Assembly: GCF_003946115.1 (NCBI RefSeq) | Contig: NZ_RHOH01000006.1 | Coordinates: forward strand, 1 to 64,000 | DNA length: 64,000 nt | DNA from: Lacticaseibacillus daqingensis | GTDB taxonomy: Bacteria > Bacillota > Bacilli > Lactobacillales > Lactobacillaceae | Direction of reading: 5' to 3' | Part shown: positions 7,833 through 15,469 of the stretch, piece after piece | Layout of the letters: every line of letters starts with the position of its first letter | Position numbering within the stretch: the first letter of the stretch is position 1 | Program-made: the position numbers and the translations under genes | Notes under the pieces: model-generated | The model's database searches: none | Told to the model about the DNA's origin: nothing | The model's input: only the letters and a program-made list of their open reading frames with translations

Positions 7833-8378
7833 ATGATGCGGCCAATCACTAAAGCAGGGCTAAGCCTTGTTGCCCTCATTGGCATCGGTCAAGCCCTACT
7901 CATTGCGGCACTGCTGTGGCCAATCACACCGGTGGTGACCGCGTACCGGACTGGCGGTCCGGCCATGCGCTGGCTGGCGCTCGGGCTGACCGCAGGAGTC
8001 GCCCTCGTCTTCGTCGTCATGCTATTGGTCGCGCTGTTTCGCCAGTCGACAACGAATCAGCTGGTGTTGACCGATGACCGCGGCACGCTTTCACTGTCGC
8101 GGCAGGCATTGGAAAACGCGGTGGCCAAGGCCATCATCGACGCGCATCCCGTGAAGGGGGTGGCCGTGACAGTGAAGCTGCATGCCCGTCAGCAGGCGGC
8201 AACGGTTGACGTTGTCGCGGATAGCCTGAGCCATACCGATTTAGCCGCCGAAGGTCAGCGCATCGAGGCCACGGCCAAGCATAAAGCCGCGGAGACACTG
8301 GGCGTACCGGTGAAGCGGGTGCGTGTGAGCATGCACCCGGCGAATCAGGCCGGTAAGCGGCGCGCCCGCGTGCTTTAG
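7833..8378 (+). CDS. amaP: Alkaline shock response membrane anchor protein AmaP
   Basis: 181 residues from the ATGATG pair at 7833, with GAGGAGG upstream. Two N-terminal transmembrane helices (residues ~7-30 and 46-70) are followed by a cytoplasmic domain (LSLSRQALENAVAKAIID, VTVKLHARQQAATVDVV). In Staphylococcus AmaP recruits Asp23 to the membrane. The position before two Asp23 genes and the length agree with that role. Confidence 0.9.
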   Translation: MMRPITKAGLSLVALIGIGQALLIAALLWPITPVVTAYRTGGPAMRWLALGLTAGVALVFVVMLLVALFRQSTTNQLVLTDDRGTLSLSRQALENAVAKAIIDAHPVKGVAVTVKLHARQQAATVDVVADSLSHTDLAAEGQRIEATAKHKAAETLGVPVKRVRVSMHPANQAGKRRARVL

Positions 8379-8394
8379 GAAAGGAGGCAGCAAC

Positions 8395-8592
8395 ATGCAG
8401 GTAGGACTCAAAGGCGCACTGATCGGCGCACTCATTGCCGTAGCGTTCCTGCAATGGGGTGGCGGTGGGGTGCTTTTAATTGGGGGGCTGGCGCTTGTCG
8501 GCTTCCTGGTTGAACGCTGGCTGCTTCCGAATCAGGCAGGCCTCATGACTTGGCTGCGGTCCGGCAAGGCGCAACTGAAGCACAAGCCCTGA
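8395..8592 (+). CDS. DUF2273 small membrane protein
   Basis: 65 residues from ATG 8395, with AAAGGAGG upstream. Two short hydrophobic segments (LKGALIGALIAVAFLQW; GGVLLIGGLALVGFLVERWL) match DUF2273, which accompanies AmaP and Asp23 in stress operons. Function unproven; it probably acts with AmaP in the membrane. Confidence 0.85.
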   Translation: MQVGLKGALIGALIAVAFLQWGGGGVLLIGGLALVGFLVERWLLPNQAGLMTWLRSGKAQLKHKP

Positions 8593-8618
8593 TCGAATCT
8601 GGTACTGGAGGTGAATCA

Positions 8619-9017
8619 ATGCAATCCATAACTGACACTGATCTAGCCGCGCTGAAGGCGAACAGTCGATTGACATTCGATGACTACGTGATCCAAAAAA
8701 TTGCCGGGATCTGTGCACAGCACATTGAGGGGCTTTTAGAAATGGACGGCAACATGGTGGACAAGGTGTCCGAGACGCTCGGCCGTGATGAGCGCATCAC
8801 CAAAGGCATCAAGGTTGAGGTGGGCGAGAAACAAGTCGCCATCGATATGACCGCCGTCATTGAGTACGATGTCGATGCCCAGCGCATCTTTGACGCGTTG
8901 CGCGCTAAAGTGGCTCAGGCGGTCGAGCGAATGACCGGCCTGCAAGTCGTTGAACTCAATCTGCATGTCAGTGACGTGATGACCCGCCGTGACTGGCAAA
9001 AAACAACGCGTGCGTGA
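8619..9017 (+). CDS. Asp23/Gls24 family envelope stress protein
   Basis: 132 residues from ATG 8619 (GGAGG upstream). The Asp23 core is intact: LTFDDYVIQKIAGICAQHIEGLLEM-type start, KGIKVEVGEKQVAIDM, then VERMTGLQVVELNLHVSDV. The protein is cytosolic and in other Firmicutes is anchored at the membrane by AmaP, affecting cell-envelope homeostasis. A second, longer paralogue follows 30 nt downstream. Confidence 0.93.
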   Translation: MQSITDTDLAALKANSRLTFDDYVIQKIAGICAQHIEGLLEMDGNMVDKVSETLGRDERITKGIKVEVGEKQVAIDMTAVIEYDVDAQRIFDALRAKVAQAVERMTGLQVVELNLHVSDVMTRRDWQKTTRA

Positions 9018-9047
9018 CGCGCACAGCCTCAGAAGGGAGCACTAAAG

Positions 9048-9578
9048 ATGAAGGACACGCACCAACCGGATGAAAAAGACGTTAAGGCGCTACGCGATGA
9101 GCCAGCGCCTGCAATGGCAGCCGCGCAACCAAAGGCCGCCTCGGGTCAGCCCTCGGGGGATGAAGCGGTCACGACGAAACTGCGATTTGACGAGGGCGTG
9201 ATCCAAAAGATCGTTGGTAAAACCGCCGCTGAGGTGGACGGGATTTTGGATCTACACGGGAACATTTTTGCTGACATGACAGACCGGTTCCGCAAAACCG
9301 ACAACCTCAAGAAGGGCGTCTCGGTTGATGTCGAGGATAATCAGCGCGTCTCGGTGGCGCTGGAGGCCGTAATGGCGTACGGCACAAAAGCGCCTGCGGT
9401 GTTCGACAAGGTGACCGAGGAAATTTGTGCCGCGGTGAAAGAGATGACCGGCATGGACGTCGTTGAGGTGACCCTCACCGTGAAGGACATGCTGACAGAT
9501 GAAGAGCTGCAGGCACAACGGGACGCTGCGCAACAGGATGAGGCGGAAGCGACCGCCAAGACGCCGCAGCCGGCCTGA
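9048..9578 (+). CDS. Asp23/Gls24 family envelope stress protein with N- and C-terminal extensions
   Basis: 176 residues. The Asp23 core (residues ~47-155; LRFDEGVIQKIVGKTAAEVD, KGVSVDVEDNQRVSVALEA, EMTGMDVVEVTLTVKDML) is preceded by a ~45-residue Ala/Pro/Lys-rich tail and followed by an acidic Ala/Gln-rich tail. It differs enough from the upstream paralogue that the two may form heteromers. Last gene of the operon; a strong terminator follows at 9632-9675. Confidence 0.92.
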   Translation: MKDTHQPDEKDVKALRDEPAPAMAAAQPKAASGQPSGDEAVTTKLRFDEGVIQKIVGKTAAEVDGILDLHGNIFADMTDRFRKTDNLKKGVSVDVEDNQRVSVALEAVMAYGTKAPAVFDKVTEEICAAVKEMTGMDVVEVTLTVKDMLTDEELQAQRDAAQQDEAEATAKTPQPA

Positions 9579-9631
9579 TCGCAGGACACAACCCTTCCCC
9601 CGGCGCACAGTGCGACTGGCGTGGGGCGCGC

Positions 9632-9675
9632 AGGCGTCTTGGCCTCGTTAACCGACGAGCCGAGGCGCCTTTTTG
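9632..9675 (+). terminator. Terminator of the Gls24-type operon
   Basis: AGGCG...CGCCT with inner CTCG/CGAG pairing, ending in TTTTT. It lies before the GTG of the next gene. Confidence 0.8.
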
Positions 9676-9734
9676 GCCCGGTGACGCACGGCGCGTGCGC
9701 TGATCGGGCACGCAAAAAAATCGAGGTGTGCGAA

Positions 9735-10931
9735 GTGACCCAAACGAACCGATTCAACGAACCGATCGGCCCCCGCATTGCCACCCAAACGCGGATCGGC
9801 CTGGAGGTTGAAAAACTCCGTCTTGATGCGGCCAGCCGACTGAGCCCTAAAGCTTTTCCGCGGCACCTAAGCGCACCGGTACGGGCGTACGTGGAACGGG
9901 AGTACTTTGAGGCGCAGATCGAATTTGCGCTGCCGCCTCAGGCAGACCCTGAGGCCAACGTGGCCTTTGCGGACGCGGTGATCGCGGCGGTGGCAAACCA
10001 GCTTGCACCGGCAGAGCGCCTGTGGCCATACAGCTGTCCGCCGCCTTTGTCGGTGCCGCCCAGCGATGCGCTGATTTCGCGCCAGCCGGCCGCCACATAC
10101 CCCTACCGGCAGGCGCTGAGTCAGCGGTATGACCTGCGCAGTCTGATGAACACGGGGGTGCATGTCAACTTGAGCTTTGCGCCGGCCTTGGCGCAGCTCC
10201 TGGTGGCGGCAGGCGACTATGCTGACACCGATGCGCTGTACCTGCAGGTGGCGCAGCAGTTTATGGTGCACCAGTGGCTATTGACAGCCCTGTTTGGCGC
10301 GACCCCGCAATCGTTTGCCGGGTATCGCCAAAGCCCGGCGCTGGCGCATCCTGTTCGCAGTATTCGCAGCAGCTCACTGGGATTTCCCACGAGTATTCAC
10401 GGCGATTACCGCAGCGTCGCGCATTACGTGCAACGCATCGAGGCGGCCTTAGCGCAGGGTGAGCTGGTGCGCGCCAGTCAGTATTATGAGTCTGTGCGGC
10501 TGAAAAGCAGCGCCGGCAAAGCGCCACGACACTTGCTGACGGCCGGGGTGTCGCACATCGAGCTACGCGCTTTTGACCTGAATCCGTTGACGACCAGCGG
10601 GGTGACCCCGGCGCAGTTGCGCCTGATCCAGCTGCTGGCGGCCTACTTCGCGACCCAGCCGGCGCTCAGTCCGGCCGCCTTTGACGCGCAAATGGCGGAG
10701 ACGCGGCAACTCAATGAGACGGTGGCCCTGGAGGATGTGCGGGCGCCTTCGGTCAGCCAGGCGCGCGGGCTGGCGCTCCTGGCGCAAGTTGCGGCGTTTG
10801 CTGAGGCGCAGCAGGTGCCAACAGTGATGCGCCAGAGTGTTCACCAGGCGCAGCGCGCGCTTCAAGCGAGCACTGCCAGTCTGGCGTATCAAGTGTGGAC
10901 ACAGCAACGCAAACTGCCGTTGCCGTTTTAG
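9735..10931 (+). CDS. gshA: Glutamate-cysteine ligase family protein (GshA-like)
   Basis: 398 residues. GTG 9735 is chosen because GAGGTG lies 6 nt upstream and the terminator at 9632-9675 precedes it. Features of the GshA fold are RIGLEVEKLRLD (the GIExE-type ATP/glutamate motif), LMNTGVHVNLSF (the HxN element), SSLGFPTSIHGDYRSV and ELRAFDLNPLT near the C-terminus. The enzyme joins glutamate and cysteine through the gamma-carboxyl group, the first step of glutathione synthesis. No gshB or fused ATP-grasp domain is present, so the product may be gamma-glutamylcysteine unless gshB lies elsewhere. Confidence 0.8.
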   Translation: MTQTNRFNEPIGPRIATQTRIGLEVEKLRLDAASRLSPKAFPRHLSAPVRAYVEREYFEAQIEFALPPQADPEANVAFADAVIAAVANQLAPAERLWPYSCPPPLSVPPSDALISRQPAATYPYRQALSQRYDLRSLMNTGVHVNLSFAPALAQLLVAAGDYADTDALYLQVAQQFMVHQWLLTALFGATPQSFAGYRQSPALAHPVRSIRSSSLGFPTSIHGDYRSVAHYVQRIEAALAQGELVRASQYYESVRLKSSAGKAPRHLLTAGVSHIELRAFDLNPLTTSGVTPAQLRLIQLLAAYFATQPALSPAAFDAQMAETRQLNETVALEDVRAPSVSQARGLALLAQVAAFAEAQQVPTVMRQSVHQAQRALQASTASLAYQVWTQQRKLPLPF

Positions 10932-10998
10932 TCGGTCGAATGATGAGGATGGAACTAATAAAATTCATCATTCCGACATATTTCGCTCAGAGTTTTTT

Positions 10999-11007
10999 TG
11001 TTATAAT
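10999..11007 (+). promoter_or_regulatory. Extended -10 promoter of the beta-lactamase-fold gene
   Basis: TGTTATAAT is a perfect extended -10, 32 nt before the start codon; no convincing -35 is seen. Confidence 0.6.
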
Positions 11008-11039
11008 GTAATCACTTATAACCTGTGGGGAGTATGCTT

Positions 11040-12020
11040 ATGAAGAGACGTGTGCGATGGGATCGCGTCATAATGGCCGTAATGATCCTGGTTTTGATGG
11101 TGACCGGCGCGGTGTGGGGCGTGACGAGCTTGTTTGCGCGCGATCCGGCGCAGTCCGATACCGCGGCGGACGCGGCAAGCGCAACGTCCGATCACCAGTC
11201 GGTGAACCAGGTGACCCATCATCAGCCAGCAGCTAAAAAGGGGCCGGCGCTGAGCGTTGCCGCGGTGGCCAAGCAGCAGGCGACCCGCAAGAACCGGCTC
11301 AATGCTTACCTGAAAGACCTGGCGGCGTCCAGTGATGTGGCGGTCAGCTTTTACAACCTCACCCCGGCGGCTGGTAGCGCCGCAGCGAAAGCTAGCGATG
11401 CGGCGGTGTTTGCCAACGGTGCGCTGGCGACCAACGTCAACGGCAACACCGCGCGCATGTCTGCCAGCACCTATAAGCTGTTCATCAGCGCGTACTTGTT
11501 TCACGCGGTTGAAACCGGCACCAAAACCTGGACCAGCGCGGATCAGGCCAGCTTTGACGGGATGATCGTGAACAGCGAAAATGAGTACGCCGAGGCGCAG
11601 CTCGCGAAGTATGGCCCGGTCACGCTGAATGCCTACTACCAAAGCCTGGGCTTCGGGGATGTGTTCGGGCACGGGGCGGCGCAAACCACCGCTAACGACC
11701 TGGTGGGGCTGTTGAAACGGCTGGCGAATGCACAGGCGCCGTTTGATTCACCGACGTATCGCCAAATGCTTTTGGCCAACATGGCCAAGCAGGTCTACCG
11801 TGACGGGATCCCGGCGGCGGTCGATGCGTTGACACCCGGCGCGGTCGTGCAAGATAAGGTCGGCTGGTATGGCACGACGAATAATGACGCCGGTATCGTC
11901 ACCTTGCCGAACGGCCAGCGGTACCTCCTGGCCATCATGACCAACGGTGCCGGGTACCAGGACTTCAGCATGGTGCAGACGATCGCCAAGAAGGTGCAGC
12001 AGCTGGTGTACGGCGACTAA
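11040..12020 (+). CDS. Class A beta-lactamase-fold serine hydrolase, membrane anchored
   Basis: 326 residues. ATG 11040 lies 7 nt after GGGGAG; an ATG six bases upstream is also possible. Residues ~12-32 are a signal anchor, followed by an Ala/Ser/His-rich linker and an extracellular domain. Three active-site motifs occur in order: STYK (the SxxK nucleophile, in MSASTYKLF), SEN in place of SDN (VNSENEYAE), and KVG in place of KTG (DKVGWYG). This fits the PF13354-type hydrolases of lactobacilli. Resistance to beta-lactams is not implied; a cell-wall-directed role is more likely. Confidence 0.82.
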   Translation: MKRRVRWDRVIMAVMILVLMVTGAVWGVTSLFARDPAQSDTAADAASATSDHQSVNQVTHHQPAAKKGPALSVAAVAKQQATRKNRLNAYLKDLAASSDVAVSFYNLTPAAGSAAAKASDAAVFANGALATNVNGNTARMSASTYKLFISAYLFHAVETGTKTWTSADQASFDGMIVNSENEYAEAQLAKYGPVTLNAYYQSLGFGDVFGHGAAQTTANDLVGLLKRLANAQAPFDSPTYRQMLLANMAKQVYRDGIPAAVDALTPGAVVQDKVGWYGTTNNDAGIVTLPNGQRYLLAIMTNGAGYQDFSMVQTIAKKVQQLVYGD

Positions 12021-12031
12021 GGCCCGGCCGC

Positions 12032-12060
12032 TTGACAACAGACGAACCAGCCGCTATACT
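12032..12060 (+). promoter_or_regulatory. Promoter of the proBA leader
   Basis: TTGACA, exactly 17 nt, TATACT: a near-consensus vegetative promoter. Confidence 0.85.
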
Positions 12061-12065
12061 GCATT

Positions 12066-12247
12066 TAATTTCACCCCGTCATAGTAGCGCCTTCAAGAGA
12101 GTGGCAAGTTTGCTGAGATTGCCACAGCGTGCGCGAATCCAAGCGGGGGTCGACGAACTGAATAGATGAGTCTAAAAGCGTGAAGTGCTGCTTCAAACGA
12201 GAATGGTACCGCCTGTCATGGGTGTCTCGGTTGAGGCAGCCTTTTTG
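12066..12247 (+). promoter_or_regulatory. T-box leader controlling proBA
   Basis: Downstream of the promoter are the T-box landmarks: AGAGAG and GCTGAGA-type elements within a GTGGCA...TGCCAC stem, and the near-invariant T-box segment AATGGTACCGC at 12202-12212. A terminator stem (GCCT...AGGC, then CC and TTTTT) follows before the ribosome binding site. Uncharged tRNA would favour the antiterminator. Linkage to proBA suggests tRNA-Pro; I could not place the specifier with certainty (CCA at ~12139 is one candidate). Confidence 0.85.
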
Positions 12248-12265
12248 TTTACAAAGGAGAAAGCC

Positions 12266-13084
12266 ATGCAACGGAATCTGAACGCCTGTCACCGCATTGT
12301 GGTCAAAATCGGCACCAGTAGCCTGATCCACGCGAACGGCAAAGTGAAACTACAAACCATCGACCGTTTGGCCTACGTGCTGGCCGCACTGACCAACCAG
12401 GGCCAGGAGGTGATGCTGGTGACCAGTGGTGCCATCGGGGTGGGGCTGGCGCGCCTGCACCTGACGGCCCGGCCTCAGGCGATCGCCGAGCAGCAGGCGC
12501 TGGCGGCGATCGGCCAAAGCGAGCTGATGCGGCTGTACACCCAGCGCTTTGCCGACTATGAAGCGCAGGCGGCGCAGCTGTTGTTGACCCACGACGTCTT
12601 CGAGTATCCGGCCAGCCGCCAACACGTGTTGGACACCATCGATGCGCTCCTGGCCGCCAAGGCGATCCCGGTGATCAACGAAAACGACTCGGTGGCGACT
12701 GATGAGCTGGATCACCGTACCACGTTTGGCGATAACGACCAGCTGTCGGCGCTGGTGGCGACGCAGATCGGTGCCGATCTGCTGATCGTGTTGTCGGACA
12801 TCGACGGCCTGTACTCGGCCGACCCGCGGACTGACCCAACGGCGCGCAAAATTGAAGCCTTGACGCATCTGTCGGACACGGTGCTGGCCGGGGCGAGTGG
12901 GGCGGGCAGCCGCTTCGGCACCGGCGGCATGGTGACCAAGCTCAAGGCGGCTTCCACGATGATGCGCGCGGGGCGCCAGATGGTGCTGTGTAGCGGCGCA
13001 GATCCGCGCGTGATTCTGAAGGTTTTGGCCGGTGAACCCGTGGGCACGTGGTTCAAACCGACGGCAAAGGAGGTCATCCAATGA
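12266..13084 (+). CDS. proB: Glutamate 5-kinase
   Basis: 272 residues from ATG 12266, with AAAGGAGA upstream. Catalyses ATP-dependent phosphorylation of L-glutamate, the first step of proline synthesis. The amino acid kinase domain is complete (IVVKIGTSSLI, LVTSGAIGVGLARL, VINENDSVATDEL, FGDNDQLSALVA, LSDIDGLYSADPR, GTGGMVTKLKAA). It lacks the C-terminal PUA domain of the E. coli enzyme, as in related Firmicutes. The stop overlaps the proA start in ATGA. Confidence 0.97.
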   Translation: MQRNLNACHRIVVKIGTSSLIHANGKVKLQTIDRLAYVLAALTNQGQEVMLVTSGAIGVGLARLHLTARPQAIAEQQALAAIGQSELMRLYTQRFADYEAQAAQLLLTHDVFEYPASRQHVLDTIDALLAAKAIPVINENDSVATDELDHRTTFGDNDQLSALVATQIGADLLIVLSDIDGLYSADPRTDPTARKIEALTHLSDTVLAGASGAGSRFGTGGMVTKLKAASTMMRAGRQMVLCSGADPRVILKVLAGEPVGTWFKPTAKEVIQ

Positions 13085-14322
13085 TCGATCTGGAACAAAT
13101 GGGCCAGGCGGCGCAGGCCGCGGCCAAGCAGTTGGCATTGTTGACAACTACCGCGAAGAACGCGGCGCTTGAGGCCATCGCCACGGCACTTGAGGCCAAT
13201 ACGGCGACGATTTTGGCCGCGAACGTTCAGGACTTAGGGGCGGCGACGAAAAGTCCCGCCAAGTTTCAGGACCGGCTGCGCCTGACCCCGGCGCGCATTG
13301 CCGATATGGCCGCCGGCGTGCGTGCAGTGGCGCAGCTCGCCGATCCAACGGCCCAAAGCGAGGCCGGCTGGCGCAACCATGCTGGTCTGTGGATCACGCC
13401 GGTGCGGGTGCCGCTGGGCGTGGTCGGGATGATTTACGAGGCCCGGCCGAACGTGACCGTGGACGCCGCTGCCTTGACGCTCAAAAGTGGCAACGCGGTG
13501 ATTCTGCGCGGCGGCAAGGAGGCCCTGCAGAGCAATCGAGCGCTGACCCAGGTCGTGCGCCAGGCGCTGGTCGGCGTTGGCCTGCCAGCGGATGCGGTGC
13601 AGCTGATCGATGACCCGAGCCGCGCGCTGGCGACGGCCATGATGCACCTGACCGGCTACATTGACGTGCTGATCCCGCGCGGCGGGGCCGCTTTGATCCA
13701 GGCCGTGGTGCAAACCGCCACGGTGCCGGTCATCGAAACCGGTGCCGGTAACTGTCACATCTACGTGGACAAGACCGCCGACCTGGCGATGGCCACGGCC
13801 ATTGTGGTCAACGCCAAGGTCTCGCGGCCGAGCGTCTGCAACGCGGCGGAGAAGCTGTTGGTGCACGCCGATATCGCCGAGTCGGCGTTGCCGAAGCTGA
13901 CCGATGCGCTGGCGGCCCACGGGGTCGAACTGCGCGGTGATGCGGCGGCGCGGGCGATTGTGCCAAGTCTGCACCCCGCCACCGAAGCAGATTGGGACAC
14001 CGAGTACAATGACCTGATCATGGCCGTCAAGGTGGTGGCCGATACGGATGCCGCGATCGCGCATATCAATGCGCACAACACCAAGCACTCCGAGGCGATC
14101 GTGACCGAAGATTACGCAACCAGCGAGCAGTTCCTGCAGCAGGTGGATGCGGCCTGTGTCTATGTGAACGCCTCAACGCGCTTCACGGATGGCTTCGAGT
14201 TCGGGTTTGGCGCCGAGATCGGCATCAGCACCCAGAAGCTTCATGCCCGTGGGCCAATGGGGCTCGCGCAACTGACCACCATCAAGTACACGATTCGCGG
14301 CGACGGGCAGATCCGAGCATAG
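13081..14322 (+). CDS. proA: Gamma-glutamyl phosphate reductase
   Basis: 413 residues from ATG 13081, overlapping proB by 4 nt. Reduces gamma-glutamyl phosphate to glutamate semialdehyde with NADPH. The aldehyde-dehydrogenase fold is intact: VPLGVVGMIYEARPNVTVDA, LKSGNAVILRGGKEA, the catalytic cysteine in RPSVCNAAEKLL (~residue 257), and TRFTDGFEFGFGAEIGIS near the end. Under the same T-box control as proB. Confidence 0.97.
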   Translation: MIDLEQMGQAAQAAAKQLALLTTTAKNAALEAIATALEANTATILAANVQDLGAATKSPAKFQDRLRLTPARIADMAAGVRAVAQLADPTAQSEAGWRNHAGLWITPVRVPLGVVGMIYEARPNVTVDAAALTLKSGNAVILRGGKEALQSNRALTQVVRQALVGVGLPADAVQLIDDPSRALATAMMHLTGYIDVLIPRGGAALIQAVVQTATVPVIETGAGNCHIYVDKTADLAMATAIVVNAKVSRPSVCNAAEKLLVHADIAESALPKLTDALAAHGVELRGDAAARAIVPSLHPATEADWDTEYNDLIMAVKVVADTDAAIAHINAHNTKHSEAIVTEDYATSEQFLQQVDAACVYVNASTRFTDGFEFGFGAEIGISTQKLHARGPMGLAQLTTIKYTIRGDGQIRA

Positions 14323-14391
14323 TGGCCCCCCGCAACGAATACGGTGCAGCCATCGCCTGACGCCTTGTGCTGCGGGTCACGCGAACGAACA

Positions 14392-14428
14392 CAAAGGGTC
14401 CGCGACAGCCGTTGCGGCCTCTTTGCGT
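14392..14428 (+). terminator. Weak terminator-like hairpin after proBA
   Basis: AAAGGGTCCGC pairs imperfectly with GCGGCCTCTTT; the T tract is short. Confidence 0.5.
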
Positions 14429-14495
14429 GGCACAGAAAATAACTCGTGTGTTTTTAACTATTCATAAATAATTATGTACACGATAATATTAGCTC

Positions 14496-14504
14496 TGCTA
14501 TACT
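14496..14504 (+). promoter_or_regulatory. Extended -10 promoter of the first DUF2187 gene
   Basis: TGCTATACT lies in an AT-rich stretch (14451-14500) 33 nt before the ATG. Confidence 0.6.
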
Positions 14505-14536
14505 GGAGACACTAAAACGTATGGGAGGGCTTTCAC

Positions 14537-14779
14537 ATGACGGAAGTGACGAAAGACGCCGTGGTTAAGTGTCAACCAAACGGCAATATGGAATACGAAT
14601 TCATCGGCACCGTGACTAAGTGCTACGAGAATGCCGTGCTGGTGATGATCGATGAGTTCGACCCGCGCGACCGGATGAATGCGCGGGAGTTGCTGTATCG
14701 TGTGATCATCAGCCGAAGCGCCATGATGATCCTGACCCCAGGGGAGGAACTTGCCCCCGCGGTCGCAGATGCAGGCTAA
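14537..14779 (+). CDS. DUF2187 family small protein
   Basis: 80 residues from ATG 14537 with GGGAGGG upstream. The SH3-like beta core FIGTVTKCYENAVLVMIDEFD and the RVIISRSAMMI end match DUF2187 (YkvS-like), a family of small soluble proteins without assigned function. Paralogous to the next gene, but each has its own extended -10 promoter. Confidence 0.7.
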   Translation: MTEVTKDAVVKCQPNGNMEYEFIGTVTKCYENAVLVMIDEFDPRDRMNARELLYRVIISRSAMMILTPGEELAPAVADAG

Positions 14780-14790
14780 CCGCAAAACTA

Positions 14791-14799
14791 TGGTATAAT
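14791..14799 (+). promoter_or_regulatory. Extended -10 promoter of the second DUF2187 gene
   Basis: TGGTATAAT, 57 nt upstream of the TTG start. Confidence 0.6.
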
Positions 14800-14856
14800 G
14801 GGCTGATCGGTTAGTCGTCGTCAGCCATCGTTAAGATGGGAGAAGGGGGAACCTTT

Positions 14857-15099
14857 TTGGCCCAAGAAGTTAATATCGGCAGTCAGGTGGACGTGAAGAA
14901 GAGCGCCAATGTGCCACTGTCGTTCACAGGGACGATCGAGAAGCTGTACGCGAATGCTGCGCTGCTTTCGATCGACAGTTTCGACGCCGCGGACGCGGAA
15001 ATCGTTGAAGACCTGAAGCATAAGACCGTCATCAACTACAAGAACATGAAGCAAAACGGTAAGGCGGTTGAACCGCCGAAGCCGGATGACGCAAAATAG
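14857..15099 (+). CDS. DUF2187 family small protein (paralogue)
   Basis: 80 residues. TTG 14857 is preferred over ATG 14836 because AAGGGGGA lies 6 nt before the TTG and nothing precedes the ATG. The core FTGTIEKLYANAALLSID and KHKTVINYKNMK is the DUF2187 signature. A terminator follows directly. Function unknown. Confidence 0.8.
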   Translation: MAQEVNIGSQVDVKKSANVPLSFTGTIEKLYANAALLSIDSFDAADAEIVEDLKHKTVINYKNMKQNGKAVEPPKPDDAK

Positions 15100-15119
15100 G
15101 CCCGCGGGTCTATTTTTTT
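15093..15119 (+). terminator. Terminator of the second DUF2187 gene
   Basis: AAATAGGCCCGCGGGTCTATTTTTTT forms a compact stem overlapping the stop codon, with seven T residues. Confidence 0.85.
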
Positions 15120-15189
15120 GCGAGCGTCAAACTGGCAAGTACGCCCGTGGATCTGAGATACTAAGTGTAGACCGGAAAGGGGTGAGACA

Positions 15190-15426
15190 ATGACAGACTT
15201 TGATTCATTGAAGGACAAGGTTGTCGGTAAGGTTAAGGAAACCGCCGGCAAGCTGACGAACAACGAGCAACTGGAAGCCAAAGGCAAGGCCGAGCAACTG
15301 AAAGACGAGGCGGCGCAAAAGGCGGATGAGGTGACGGATAAGGTCAAAGACAAAGTAGACGATGTGGCGGATGATGCCGCCAAGAAGTTTAATGACGCCG
15401 TTGATCACCATCGCGATCAGTCGTAA
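15190..15426 (+). CDS. CsbD family stress protein
   Basis: 78 residues, highly charged and helical, with the CsbD pattern DSLKDKVVGKVKETAGKLTN and NNEQLEAKGKAEQLKDEA. The C-terminal half repeats DKVKDKVDDVADDA heptads. CsbD proteins are small hydrophilic stress-induced proteins; in Bacillus the gene belongs to the SigB regulon. AAAGGGG lies upstream and a perfect terminator follows. Confidence 0.9.
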   Translation: MTDFDSLKDKVVGKVKETAGKLTNNEQLEAKGKAEQLKDEAAQKADEVTDKVKDKVDDVADDAAKKFNDAVDHHRDQS

Positions 15427-15431
15427 GGACG

Positions 15432-15465
15432 AAACAACGCCTCCGCAATTGCGGAGGCGTTGTTT
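15432..15465. terminator. Bidirectional terminator between csbD-like and thrB-like genes
   Basis: AAACAACGCCTCCGC and GCGGAGGCGTTGTTT form a perfect 15-bp stem. Confidence 0.92.
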
Positions 15466-15469
15466 GTGC

